DNA from: Takakia lepidozioides
Taxonomy: Eukaryota; Streptophyta; Takakiopsida; Takakiales; Takakiaceae
DNA length: 64,000 bases
Reading direction: 5' to 3'
Assembly (NCBI GenBank): GCA_030704615.1
Contig: CM060732.1
Location: 56,835,053 to 56,899,052 of the forward strand
This document shows positions 1-11,283 of this stretch, piece by piece. The position numbers and the translations under genes were made by a program. The notes beneath the pieces are model-generated. The model did no database searches. It was not told the DNA's origin and saw only the letters and a program-made list of their open reading frames with translations. Within the stretch, counting starts at the first letter, position 1, and each line of letters begins with the position of its first letter.

Positions 1-780
1 TTAAGACTGATCAGCTTGTAATTGGGCGGTAGAGATACGAAGTTCTTGCATCTGGAGCTGAAGATTCTGCAATATGGCCACCATTTCCGCAAATGTGCAT
101 TCTATCTTAACTAACTAAGGAACAAACTTTAGTCTCGCCAAACTGTCAAGAACGAAAGCATGACTGAACACAAACAAGAGATCAGACTAGAAATACAAGA
201 CTAGACAAGAAGTCAAGGTTGGCATGGCCAAATGCATGATGGGTATACATGAATCAAGATGATCTTTATAACAATGGACAAGAGTACAAGATACTGGAAC
301 TTGACTTGGATACTGGAATACTGGAAACTGGACTGGAGTACTAGATACTGGAAACTGGACTAGAGTACTGGAAGTTGGACTGGAGTACTGGGACTGGAAA
401 CAAAAGTAGCTTGAACTTGTGTTGGCGAGACTGAAGAGTGTCCAGTCTCGCCTCCTATATATACTGGATACTATGAGGTTCCCTAAGAGGCTTTCCCAAA
501 TGAGGTTTCTTGATGGAGTTTCCAAGGTTAAACAAAGGTTTCTTGATGGAGAAGTTTCCTTAAACAAAGGAGGTATCTTGATGGAGAAATTTCCTCCAAA
601 GGAAGCTTCTTGAGCGGTTTCCCAAGTTATTCTCGGTAATTTGATAAACTTCTGGTAACTTGGTAACTAATGGTAATTTATGATAAATCATGGTAGATCA
701 TGGTAGATCACGGTAACTTTTGGTAACATGGTAACTTGTAACTTCTGGTATTTACTCATGATAAGTTCCTCTGGGCTAGG
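1..780 (-). mobile_element. LTR retrotransposon end: LTR plus first codons of gag
   Basis: Read on the minus strand, about 620 to 150 matches the LTR at 14290-14745 (same TATA context, same GGAGGCGAGACTGGACACTC stretch, same frame ending). Between about 280 and 420 it is built of short ACTGGA/CCAGT repeats, which differ in number from the other copy. The LTR appears to stop near 150 (CTTGACA on the minus strand). Beyond it, an ATG at 84 opens a frame MVAILQNLQLQMQELRIS... that resembles the glutamine-rich start of plant gag proteins, but it meets TAA at 3-1, at the window edge. The element would continue leftward out of the window. Whether this is Ty1 or Ty3 type cannot be told from what is here. 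Confidence 0.6.
456..463 (-). promoter_or_regulatory. TATA box of the LTR
   Basis: TATATATA on the minus strand, about 20 bases before a conserved GGCGAGACTGGACACTCTTC segment that probably holds the transcription start (R region). The same arrangement occurs at 14433-14440 in the related LTR. Confidence 0.5.
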
Positions 781-1862
781 TCCGTGACAACAATCAGCAA
801 TAAGATCGTAAGGGCCTACTTGTTTGTAAATTGTGAGATCTGGTGTTTCATAGAGTTGTTTTGGTTAAGAGAGGTTCATTGCTTGTGAGGTACAATGCAA
901 GTTGTGAGTAGGCCTAGATAGCTTCATTGCACATACATTCCTGTAGGATTTGATGGCACACTGTTAGAGAGTGTGTGTTGCAAGGTGTAAGTGAAGCAAG
1001 ATGAGTTCTGGAACTCTTTTCCCACCCGTGCCAAAGCATTTAGTTGCAGAAGCAACTATCATGGCAAACTTGGCTGAGCAATTGGGGGCATCTCCTGAGC
1101 AAATCGTTGTGCTTGTGGCCACCTTGAATGACGACTACTTGATTGAATTGAAGCGGCCAAAGGGTGTGAGATGGCCTAGCTCCCTCAACCTGCAAATTTC
1201 CGGTATTTGTGGCGGAGGCAAGCTACTGAGGTCTTGGGCTGGGTTGGGCCAATTTTGAAATGAGATGGTTGTGTGTCCATGTTGTCATGTTTGCAATGTG
1301 TGCGTGGGATGCAAATTCATGGGAACAAACTATCGTTGGAGATGGGGGTTGCATGGACTGCCCGGATTGTTCCTTCAATCTATTTAGTGTTTTGCGGAGC
1401 TCACAGGCTTGTGTGCATTGCAAAAACAAACAAACGACTTTGGTTCGGGTAGAGCATTCTCGCATCATTTGCTCGTTGGTCTCCAAACCATTCATGCTAG
1501 AAGAATGCTTGGTAAATCCATCACGTTGAAGTCCACGTGATCAAAGAACGTTCAGGCATTCTCAATTCTGGTGAGCATCCATGATGCTCCCGCACATACC
1601 TGGCATGTTTGCAAGGGTGGTGTGTAAGAAAAGATTTCGCAGGGATCCGCTTTGGATGATGTCAGTGTGCACCTGCTCATGACATAGCCACATTCCAATG
1701 CAGGGGCTTGGTATGTTGATAACGTCTAAATGGTTGCAATGGATAGAAAGGATGGATACAATGGATGTAACACATCTAGTTTGCATTCCCTGGAAATGGC
1801 TGATCAACCCGCGGTAATAGGTGACACCCGCGGAAATAGGCCATGTATGCATGCTGACGTGG
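781..1862. other. No recognisable gene
   Basis: An ATG-started frame at 1001-1258 (+) of 85 codons (starting MSSGTLFPPVPK) is the only coding-looking stretch. It has no family motif I can name and may be a decayed element ORF. The rest shows no domain, repeat or RNA gene. Confidence 0.4.
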
Positions 1863-1923
1863 CGTGAGCCTGTGCTGGGCTCACGGTTTCCTGGGCTCAT
1901 AGGCTCACGCCTCCGGGCTCACG
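1863..1923. repeat. Cluster of GTGAGCC/GGCTCAC motifs (left)
   Basis: Five copies of GTGAGCC or its complement GGCTCAC (one changed to GGCTCAT) lie within 61 bases. A matching cluster in inverted orientation lies at 4343-4430. The two may be the inverted ends of an element spanning about 1.86-4.43 kb. Confidence 0.5.
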
Positions 1924-3514
1924 AAATAGCACCCCCCCGGAGCCACTCACCGGCGTTTGCGGAGCTCCATCATGGAGCTCCCTGTTTGGAAAAGTTCTTG
2001 GATGAATAATATGTATGGAGGTTTTTAAACTTTGTGGAAAGTGGTTATCTTATGGAATCATATGTCAATCTCGTATGAATGTCATTCATTTCATTTGCTA
2101 TCAGATTCCATACATGCATTGAAGAGGACATATAATCATGTACTTTTTTTTTTCATGTACTTTTTTAAACTAAATATCATAAATACATAAATACCTCCAA
2201 AATTAACAATATGTGTAAATAACATTGTCAAATGCCGGAATATCCAGTGAAACATTTTTTCAAATATGTACATTAACCCTTAACCCAGCTATTTTTTGGT
2301 GGGCCCACTAAAAAAGAGTATATACACTTATGGATGAGGGCGTAACTTCTTACCCCCACTCATCCAGGGGGATGAACCTTATACATATGTGCATATCTAC
2401 TATGTACACATCCTGTAAAAAATGTAGGCAAATTGACCATTGCATTTGGGAGATTATAACAAAATAATATGCCCCAATTTGTAAATGTATTCAAAATTTG
2501 CATGCAAAACATTGTTTGACCATAAATTACAATATCAAGTTGAATCTTCCTAGACAAAGGCCCTCCATAATCTGATTATATGGCACCTAAACCACTGCCT
2601 CCCACAAAATTCAGACCAAAATTCCAAAAATTCAGATAGGCTGCTTTGTATGTGAAATCTGGGGGGATAAATTGTCTTGTTTTGGCTTCTTTCACAATTA
2701 CACCCATGAGATGATATTTGTTTTCCAATTGCTCTGGTAAGTAAGTGCCCATGAAGTATATATATATATATATATATATATAAAGGGGCCCAAAAAAGGC
2801 CCCACTACCAATGGTGGTTTTTTGCAGGATGTGACCTAATTGACTTTAAGTTTGCATATCCTTGCAAGAGGTAGGACGTAGTCACCAATGTTGTGCGGTT
2901 ATTTGAATTTTTTTAATATTAGCCAGTTACAGATGTTTAACTTTAACTTTGTGTTCACATCCTCTGGTTTTGGGGTTTTGGAGCTTTTCCATTTCTGATA
3001 TCCTGCCTTGGCAACAAATACAAACTTCAACCCTATGCGATTATGGACAAATTGAGTTGATGTTAGGATGGCCTCCGGCGGTTTAGTATCCGGTTATCAA
3101 ACAAATTCTAGCGATGACCGAAGGTCGGAAACTAGTTTAGTGTAGAGCAGATATAGGATGCCATAGTGCCTCGTCATCGTCGCAACATTTCGTAGACACG
3201 TCATCGTCGTCGTCAAAAAATTTATATCTGCCCGGACTGCCCAAAAGTAACTGTCTTGCAGCGCGGGGAAGGGATGCCCCCGTGTGCTCGAGCGCGGAGG
3301 GGTTTCACACACCAATCTGCGTGGGTAGATGGTCACTAGGAACAGCAACGGCAGCAACACAAATTGATAGAACAAGGCACTGCTAATGAAGGTATCTTCT
3401 TCAACACATTTCAGCCTGTTTTTCCATGTTATCACAGTCGGCCCTAAATTTCCATGTTGAATTCTGCAAGTTCCGTGCGTTTCTGCTTTTCCTCATTGCA
3501 TATTTGGAGTAGCA
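1924..3514. other. AT-rich stretch without genes
   Basis: Mostly AT-rich, with homopolymer T runs near 2145-2165 and a TA microsatellite at 2757-2782. No coding frame with a recognisable domain on either strand. Confidence 0.5.
2757..2782. repeat. (TA)n microsatellite
   Basis: About 13 uninterrupted TA units, followed directly by AAAGGGGCCC. Confidence 0.9.
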
Positions 3515-4213
3515 TTGTGCAACTCCTTCTGGGCTTGCATATTGCTCGTCTCTCTTCCTGTTAATTTCTCCCAAAGACACTTAAATCATCTGGGTCTAAA
3601 TTATGTCAATATATTCCTATCGTCCCCAAAGATGGGAAACAGGAATGGCAAAATATGGGCTCCAAGAATAGTCACTATCTCAAGGATCCTAGATCAATAC
3701 CTTTACTTCCTTCCCAACATTGGCAATGCCTTTGGTTGCTATTTGGGTTTCTTAGCTGTTTTTTACCCAGAAATGTGCATGGACAATCTAAGGCAAGAAG
3801 AGGCTTGGAAGGGTGTCATGATTGCTTCAAAGAGGAAGGAAAACGGGTTACCAAAAATTGTCATTATGATGCCCAATGACAAAATTTCAGGGTACATAAG
3901 GCTTCCAATTGATAACAACGGCAATTATTTTACAGTCAAGCTCATGGAGAATTCCCCCAGTACCGCAAGTTTCAATTGTGCGAAACACGGTCATTTGAAA
4001 GCCGAGTCCTGCCCGGATGGGAAAATGAAATACAACTCGTCTGTCAAAGAGGATTCCCCTCCACTACTACATTCGAGCTCTTACGTTCCATGGAGTTACT
4101 TCCAATGTGATCAACAAAAGCAGTTTCCCATATTCTTCTATAAGGTAACCTACAGTGACCAACAGCAGGGAGCAACCATGCTGGGCCCTCAACCTACTAC
4201 CATCCTCAACTAG
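3515..4213 (+). pseudogene. LINE ORF1-like (DUF4283/zinc-knuckle) fragment
   Basis: An open frame of about 230 codons without a convincing start codon. Near its middle it reads IRLPIDNNGNYFTVKLMEN, then CAKHGHLKAESCP (about 3975-4012). This resembles the end of the DUF4283 nucleic-acid-binding domain followed by a CCHC zinc knuckle in plant LINE ORF1 proteins. The first knuckle cysteine is replaced (SFNC instead of CFNC-like), and the last spacing is one residue longer than usual. No reverse transcriptase follows downstream. Best read as an orphan LINE ORF1 remnant; a decayed gag is the alternative. Confidence 0.4.
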
Positions 4214-4342
4214 AGCACCTGCAGCAAAGAAACACCGCAGACCCACAAACCCTATATTGCTGCTACAAAACAATATTGCAGGTTCAACTGTGGTGGCGGG
4301 CATTGCGCCTCCCCTCCAACTCGAAGATCAGCGTAGCTACGG

Positions 4343-4430
4343 CGTGAGCCCAACCCCGTGAGCCTGGGAGCTGAGCTCACATTGTAGCTGCAAAGCGTGA
4401 GTTGAGCTCACGCTTAAGGGAAGCGTGAGC
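4343..4430. repeat. Cluster of GTGAGCC/GAGCTCAC motifs (right)
   Basis: Several GTGAGCC, GAGCTCAC and GTGAGTT copies, in the opposite overall orientation to the cluster at 1863-1923. Both include CGTGAGCCC followed within about 12 bases by CGTGAGCC and then a GGAGC/CAGGA stretch. Confidence 0.5.
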
Positions 4431-4749
4431 GGCACAAATGTGCTGGAGAAGCAGGCCCTATAGGCGAGGATTGCAGGAAGAGGGCCTATTACCGTGGACA
4501 AAACAAAGGGGCCACCATGCACCATGTCTGCAATGTTTGCACAAAAAGAGGAATATGAATATATGGCAGATCTGAGCTCAGAATGATCGTCACACTTTAC
4601 TTCAATTCAGATAAAGACGCCTACAATGAATGGCATGTGCAATTGCCCTGGTTCCGCGAATAAAATGTATGTGTCTGTCCTACATGCAAAGACTCCACAC
4701 GATAAGCTGGAAACCAGCACGGGGAGTGGGCATGGCTCGTTTTTGTTCA

Positions 4750-5769
4750 CTAAGAATTTGGCGGAGCCCCACGGCAGGTGTCTCGCTGCAGAAGAGTGAT
4801 GACTTCTCCATAGCCTAGTGTGGCCTGGTGAATGAATTGGTCTCTCTTACCGTCGCAACACATAATTATAAGGTATATGTAATATTGATGCTTGCAGGGG
4901 ACCCACTTCCCTCTCATGCCGAGAGCGCCCTCACGCATCGTTACAAAATCCGGACAAGTGCACACAAGGAAATTCCCCACGGTAACCTGATATTCTTTGC
5001 CATGAAGAACTGAGCCAGTAGACAACACTGTGTAAATCCGTCCATACCCCGGGGCTAGGATTTCGGTGATACGAGTCACCCGAGCCTGCAAAATTCTAAC
5101 CGATTCCATCTTGCAGTCGTGATCTGCACCCGAAGCGACACGGCACACTGTTTTTCCATCTCTTTTTGTTGGGTGGGAGTCGGCACCGGGTGGAGGCATT
5201 GCCGGAGCATGTGGCACATATGTGCCCAAAGTGCATGAGGGCACCACCCGGGACCGTGCAAGACGGAACCCCCCCTCCTCCAGCATGCTTATCTCATTTG
5301 ATGACAATGATGTCCCAAGTTTCACAAGCCAAATTGCGGGCGGAGGGGGCTTCATTATAACCGAAGGACGAAATGTTCCCTTGACGCATCGTGCCATATC
5401 GTCTGGGCAGAACCAGAACTTGTGGTCCTTTGACTCCCCACTATGATAAGGTTGGAACAACGCTATGAATGTCTCCGCCAAATTACAGGAAGGCATGTCG
5501 GCCAAGTCCTCCAAGGACATGTCCTGCAGGAGGCATTGCACGCAAATGTGAGGAACGAAAGGAAATGGAAGAGGTTCTGCAAGTGACAATCCAACAACCC
5601 CAAAGGAACAGGCACGATGCAAAGTGAAATTTGTGTTTCTGGGATTGAAGAGGCTTACCGTCGTCATGAAAGCTCCCCACTGTCTGTACCTGAAGTGCCA
5701 AAAAACCAGCCAATCCTCCAACTCCTTCAGGTGGATCCCAGTAGCACCAGAGGAAAACCACCAAGCCCG
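4750..5769 (-). pseudogene. SWIM zinc-finger protein, element-borne, copy 1
   Basis: The frame stays open from the satellite junction (5769) to a stop at 4750 (about 340 codons), with no initiating ATG because the 5' part is cut off. A SWIM motif is complete: CTCP, then 19 residues after the second Cys, then CKH (codons around 4885-4960), preceded by GRIYTVLSTGSV and followed by FIHQATLGYGEVITLL. SWIM domains are zinc-binding modules common in plant MULE transposases and related element proteins. Upstream come conserved blocks FWFCPDDMARCVKG and LGTSLSS.EISMLEEGGF, shared with the copy at 20150-21600. Relative to that copy, about 620 bases are missing after NLAET. No DDE core is visible, so the protein may be a partner rather than the transposase. 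Truncated by the satellite. Confidence 0.65.
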
Positions 5770-8700
5770 GATTTCAAGTATGCCATGTTCAAAATACCCC
5801 TAATTGGAAGCCCTTTCTGATTGTTTTTTGATGTCTAAATGTGCCACACAGGGCCAGTGTGCCAAGTTCAAAACACCCGTTGTTGGAAGCACCCCTCTCA
5901 ACCTCCTTTTTTATTTAAAAATGGGCCATGTTTGATGTCCAAATGTGCCACACAGGGCTAGTATACCATGTTCAAAAAACCCGTAGTTGGAAGCACAAAA
6001 GAGAGTGCGGCAACGCACACTGTTTGTGCCCCTCTCTCAGCCTATTTTTAGATTTCAAAATGGGCCACAGGGCCAATATGCCATGTTAAAAAACCCCTAA
6101 TTGGAAACACCAAACAGTGTGCTTCAAAACACACTGTTTTTGCTCCCCTTTATGCGTGTATATTGATGTCTAAATGGGCCAAACAGGGCCAGTGTGCCGT
6201 GTAAAAAAACCCTATAGTTGGAAGCACCAAACAGTGTGCTCCCCTTTATGCTTGAATATTTATGTCTAAATGGGCCACATGGGGCAAGAGTGTCGTGTCA
6301 AAAAACCCCATAGTTGAAAGCACCAAACAGTGTGTGTCAACGCACACTGTTTGTGCCCCTCTCTCAACCTATTTTTAAATTTCAAAATGGGCCACACACA
6401 GCCAGAATGCCATGTCAAAGAACCCCTAATTGGAAGCACCAAACAGTGTGCTTCAAAACACACTGTTTTTGCTCCCCTTTATGCGTGTATATTGATGTCT
6501 AAATGGGCCAAACAGGGCCAGTGTGCCGTGTAAAAAAACCCTATAGTTGGAAGCACCAAACAGTGTGCGTAAACGCACAGTGTTTGTGCCCCCCTTTCTA
6601 GTTGTTTCTTCATGTCTAAATAGGCCACACAGGGCCAGTGTGGCAAGTTCGAAACACCCGTAGTTGGAAGCACCAAACAGTGTGCGTCAGCGCACACTGT
6701 TTGTGCCCATCTCTCAGCCTGTTTTTGGATGTCCAAATGAGCCACACAGGGCTAGAATGCCATGTCAAAAAACCCCATAGTTAGACACACCAAACAGTGT
6801 GCGTCAACGCAAACTGTTTGTGCACCTCTCTCAGCCTATTTTTAAATTTCAAAATGGGCCACACAGGGCCAATATGCCATGTTAAAAAACCCCTAATTGG
6901 AAGCACCAAAGAGTGTGCTTCAAGGCACACTGTTTGTGCTCCCCTTTATGCTTGTATATTGATGTCTAAATGGGCCACACAGGGCCAGTGTGCTGTGTCA
7001 AAAAACCACATAGTTGGAAGCACCAAACAGTTTGGGTCAACGCACACTGCTTGTGCCCCTCTCTCAGGCTGTGTTTAGATTTCAAAATGGGCCACACAGG
7101 GCCAGAATGCCATGTCAAAAACCCCCTAATTGGGAGCACCAAACAGTGTGCTTCAAAACACACTGTTTTTGCTCCCCTTTATGCTTATATATTGTTGTCT
7201 AAATGGGCCACACAAGTTTTGTGTGCCGTGTCAAAAAACCCCATAGTTGGAAGCACCAAACAGTTTGGGTCAACCCACACTGTTTGTGCCCCTCTCTCAG
7301 CCTATTTTTAGATTTCAAAATGGGCCACACACGGCCAGAATGCCACGTCAAACAACCCCTAATTGGGAGCACCAAATAGTGTGCTACAAAGCGCACTATT
7401 TTTGCTCCCCTTTATGCTTGTATATTGATGTCTAAATGGGCCACACAGGGCCAGTATGCCATGTCCAAAAACCCTATAGTTGGAAGCACCAAACAGTGTG
7501 CGTCAACGTACACTATTTGTGCCCATCTCTCAGCCTGTTTTTGGATGTCCAAATGAGCCACACACGGCTAGAATGCCATGTCAAAAAACCCCATAGTTAG
7601 ACACACCAAACAGTGTGCGTCAACGCAAACTGTTTGTGCACCTCTCTCAGCCTATTTTTAGATTTCAAAATGGGCCACACAGGCCCAATATGCCATGCTA
7701 ACAAACCCCTAATTGGAAGCACCAAACAGTGTGCTTCAAAGCACACTCTTTGTGCTCCCCTTTATGCTTGTATATTGATGTCTAAATGGGCCACATAGGG
7801 CCAGTGTGCCGTGTCAAAAAACCCCATAGTTGGAAGCACCAAACAGTGTGTGTCAACGCACACTCTTTGTGCCCCTATCTCAGCCTATTTTTAGATTTCA
7901 AAATGGGCCACACACGGCCAGAATGCCATGTCAAAAAACCCCTAATTGGGAGCACCAAACAGTGTGCTTCAAAGCACATTGATTTTTCTCCCCTTTATGC
8001 TTGTTTATTGATGTCTAAATGGGCCACACAGGGCCAGTATGCCATGTCAAAAAACCCCATAGTTGGAAGCACGAAACGGTGTGGGTCAACGCACACTGCT
8101 TGTGCCCCTCTCTCAGCCCGTTTTTAGATTTCAAAATGGGCCACACAGGGCCAGAATGCCATGTCAGAAAGCCCCTAATTTGGAGCACCAAACAGTGTGC
8201 TTCAAAGCACACTGATTTTGCTCCCCTTTATGCTTGTATATTGATGTCTAAATGGGCCACACAGGGCCAGTGTTCCGTGTCAAAAAACCCCATAGTTGGA
8301 AGCACGAAACGGTGTGGGTCAACGCACACTGCTTGTGCCCCTCTCTCAGCCCGTTTTTAGATTTCAAAATGGGCCACACAGGGCCAGAATGCCATGTCAG
8401 AAAGCCCCTAATTTGGAGCACCAAACAGTGTGCTTCAAAGCACACTGATTTTGCTCCCCTTTATGCTTGTATATTGATGTCTAAATGGGCCACACAGGGC
8501 CAGTGTTCCGTGTCAAAAAACCCCATAGTTGGAAGCACCAAACAGTGTGCGTCAACGTACACTGTTTGTGCCCGTCCCTCAGCCTGTTTTTGGATTTCAA
8601 AATGGGCCAGGGCCAGAATGCCATGTCAAAAAACCCCTAATTGGGAGCACCAAACAATGTGCTTCAAAGCACACTATTTGTGCTTCCGTTTATGCTTGTT

Positions 8701-9640
8701 GATTGATGTCTAAATGGGCAACACAGGCCGAGAATGCCATGTCAAAAAACCCCTAATTGGGAGCACCAAATAGTGTGCGTCAACGCACACTGTTTGTGCC
8801 CCATCTCAGCCTGTTTTTTGATGTCTAAATGGGCCACACAAGGCCAGTACGCCATGTGAAAAAACCCCCTATTGGAAGCACCAAACAGTGTGCTTCAAAG
8901 CACACTGTTTGTGCTCCCCTTTATGCTTGTATATTGATGTGTAAATGGGCCAAACAGGGCCAGAATGCCATGTCAAACAACCCCATAGTTGGAAGCATCA
9001 AACAGTGTGCGTCAACGCACACTGTTTGTGCCCCTCTCTCAGCCTATTTTTGGATTTCAAAATGGGCCACACAGGGCCAATATGCCATGTCAAAAAACCG
9101 CTAATTGGAAGCACCAAACAGTGTGCTTCAAAGCACACTGTTTGTGCTCCCCTTTATGCTTTGTTTATTGATGTCTAAATGGGCCACACAGGGCCAGTAT
9201 GCTATGTCAAAAAAAACCCCATAGTTGGAAGCACCAAACAGTGTGCGGCAACGCAGACTGTTTGTGCCCCTCTCTCAGCCTGTTTTTGGATCTCAAAATG
9301 GGCCACGCAGGGGCAGATTGCCATGTCAAAAAACGCCTAATTGGGAGCACCAAACAGTGTGCTTCAAAACACACTATTTGTGCTTCCGTTTATGCTTGTT
9401 GATTGATGTCGAAATGGGCAACACAGGGCCAGAATGCCATGTCAAAAAACCCAATAGTTGGAAGCACCAAAACAGTGTGCATCAACGCACACTGTTTGTG
9501 CCCCCATCTCAGCCTGTTTTTTGGTGTCTACATGGGCCACACAAGGCCAGTATGCCATGTCAAAAAACCCCTAATTGGAAGCACATTGTTTGTGCTCCAC
9601 TTTATGCTTGTATATTGATGTGTAAATGGGCCAAACATGG
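5770..9640. repeat. Satellite array, about 34 monomers of about 116 bp, each with a palindrome
   Basis: The segment AATGGGCCACACAGGGCCAG (with variants) recurs about every 116 bases, from about 5832 to 9625; I count 34 occurrences. Monomers alternate between two types, giving a dimer of about 233 bp; 8019-8251 and 8252-8484 are almost identical dimers. Type A carries GTGTGCGTCAACGCACAC and type B GTGTGCTTCAAAGCACAC, both extended to 13-bp arms around CA. The array starts exactly where the SWIM frame (minus) stops and ends where the methyltransferase frame (plus) begins. It therefore sits in, or has replaced, the space between two divergent genes. Dimer length is close to a multiple of three, which keeps long frames open on both strands; I see no sign that they are coding. 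Confidence 0.95.
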
Positions 9641-9789
9641 AGTTCAACAAGGAGGGTGGCATCAGTCAAACAAATGAGCTTGACCAGCAAGAGAAAGGAG
9701 AGGAAGCCTGGAAACGATGCCTTTACAGGTGCGAAATAGACTATGTTTCTTTGTTTTGCATCCAAGCTGTTTTGTGCTGCCTCATATGA

Positions 9790-9807
9790 GTGTGCGGTGC
9801 CGCACAC
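9790..9807. repeat. Intronic palindrome 1
   Basis: GTGTGCGGTGCCGCACAC: 8-bp perfect arms around TG, inside the first intron of the methyltransferase-like gene and close in sequence to the satellite palindrome. Confidence 0.85.
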
Positions 9808-9885
9808 ACATTTGCTCTATCCGTGTGTAGTAACACCAACGTGCACACCCTGGGCCCTTCAAGCTATTTTGTGTGCGGTGGTTGC

Positions 9886-9905
9886 AGTATGCGGTGCCGC
9901 ATACT
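9886..9905. repeat. Intronic palindrome 2
   Basis: AGTATGCGGTGCCGCATACT: 9-bp perfect arms around TG. It differs from palindrome 1 by paired changes that keep the pairing. Confidence 0.85.
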
Positions 9906-10518
9906 CTTTTAGGGGGTCTTCGTGATGTGGTAGAAAAGCTGGGAGACAATAGTTGCATTGCATAATGAGGATGTCTCTGTGCCTACAGGTACATAAAGTA
10001 TGTTCTCATGGCAGAGAACTGCTTGGACAAACATTCTGATTTCGTGGACCTGTGGCTAGTTCCTGCTGGCAACCAGACCGTGTTTACTACGGGGTTCTTC
10101 CAGGACTGGGGTCGGGATCGTCCGGGAGAGATGGTAAATCTGCCTTCTTATTCCTCTTCTTGGTGGTTCCCGGATGGAGTTGCATAAGTCGCTCAAATGA
10201 ATATGTAGGGGCCTGGTTTTCAAGCTTCTTAGTTCCTTGTGGATGTCCTATTTGCAGACTCGTTTGTTTGAAGCAGTTTGTCTCGTCCGAGTGCATCCAC
10301 CTACGACTCCAGCCGTCATTAGGGAGTTCGCCATCACTCATGGGGGCAAGTTCATAGACGAGAGGACAGATCCTCCCACGGATGACATGCACCACAACTA
10401 CGTAGACAACAACGTGTGCTTGCAAAGGGGGAATGGGGTTCCTTGGAGAGGGGCCAGGGAGAGGAGCCCGACTTTCATTCAAACGATTGTGGAGTGCTGC
10501 ACCTACACCGACTCCAGA

Positions 10519-11060
10519 GTGATACACTTCTCAAGTCCTTCCGAAGCCCCTTCCCGGTGATATTGATACAGGGGAGACATCCGACAAGGAGCTGGACTCC
10601 GACTTTGCCTGTGAGTAAGTTCAAGCTGTGGATGCTTGCATTCTTGTTTCAATACCCATAATCACTGTTCTTAAGGCAAAGTGCACATGGGAGACATCCT
10701 CTTCGTTGGACTTGTGCTTGCATCATTGTATTCAAAATGGGTTTTTGCCGACTTGTGCAGGAGTCCGTGTGCTTCTACTGACCCTCCAAGGCTATCACAC
10801 CTTTTTGGACTTCTTTCAAGTCCTCCTCAGTCTTACATGCTACCCGTCTATGCGGAGGCACTCGCAGCAAGCATGTCTGTTCATGGCACTCGCAGTCTTA
10901 CCATCGACGGCCGTGGTAGAAGCCGTGGTGTTGGGACCGGAATCTTTGTGGATGACATAGACAAGAGGTCGATTCTGAATCTGATGACTGTGACACTTGA
11001 TATCAAGTTTTCTCTTACTTTTGTTCGGGCCAATTTTGTTGGAAGTAGAGGCTGAAGGCA
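10519..11060 (+). other. 3' part of the methyltransferase element, copy 1
   Basis: Closely matches 22395-22860, including a GCCT|GTGAGTAAG donor-like site and a TGCAG|GAGTCC acceptor-like site. Joining these gives an immediate TGA, so either the protein ends there or the true splice sites differ. No domain recognised in the following frames. Confidence 0.5.
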
Positions 11061-11089
11061 CATGGCTAGAGTTTTTGCAATGATCTTGT

Positions 11090-11283
11090 AGATACATCAA
11101 GCCGGGCCAGGCTGGCTTTATTAAAAGCAGGTTCATTCTTGATAACATTTTGCTTGCTCAAGAAAAGCCAGTATATGCGGAAGCCACTCACCAGCAGATA
11201 GATATGCTTCTTCTGGACGTTGAAAAGGCATTTGACAAAGTCAAGTGGCCAATGTTGCTCGCAACAAGGAAGATTGTAAGGTG
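11090..11283 (+). pseudogene. LINE reverse transcriptase fragment
   Basis: The plus strand encodes QAGFIKSRFILDNILLAQE, then IDMLLLDVEKAFDKVKWPML, the conserved block of non-LTR reverse transcriptase that precedes the catalytic YADD box. It stops at TGA (11281-11283) and nothing of the element follows. Orientation is opposite to the LINE at 14-20 kb. Confidence 0.8.

Larger units (their letters stand above)
9641..10518 (+). pseudogene. Putative N4/N6 DNA methyltransferase, copy 1 (lacks the SAM-motif exon)
   Basis: Three exons can be joined in frame. The first is 9641-9728 (...EEAWKRCLY). The second, 9989-10133, has a CTACAG acceptor and an ATG|GTAAAT donor and encodes YIKYVLMAENC...WGRDRPGEM. 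The third starts at 10258 after TTTGCAG (TRLFEAVCLVRVHPP...). It ends at about 10518 in RSPTFIQTIVECCTYTD, where about 240 bases present in copy 2 (22162-22398) are missing. Those bases include the glycine-rich SAM-binding motif, so this copy cannot make a working enzyme. The first and second exons are absent from copy 2, so the two copies are complementary. No DPPY-type catalytic motif is seen; it would lie upstream, in sequence replaced by the satellite. Confidence 0.5.

Noticed and set aside
5770-9640. Long open frames on both strands (up to 153 codons) in the satellite, with Cys/His-rich text resembling zinc fingers
   Set aside because: They arise because the dimer length is close to a multiple of three. 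The frames are in register with the repeat, occur on both strands, and lack starts, splice logic and independent conservation.
5770-9640. Regularly spaced palindromic repeats as a CRISPR array
   Set aside because: The sequence between palindromes is itself repeated, the spacing is too long, and the genome is eukaryotic.
10087-10527. Minus-strand frame of 146 codons
   Set aside because: Antisense of the methyltransferase-like exon; also antisense in copy 2, and it ignores the splice sites.
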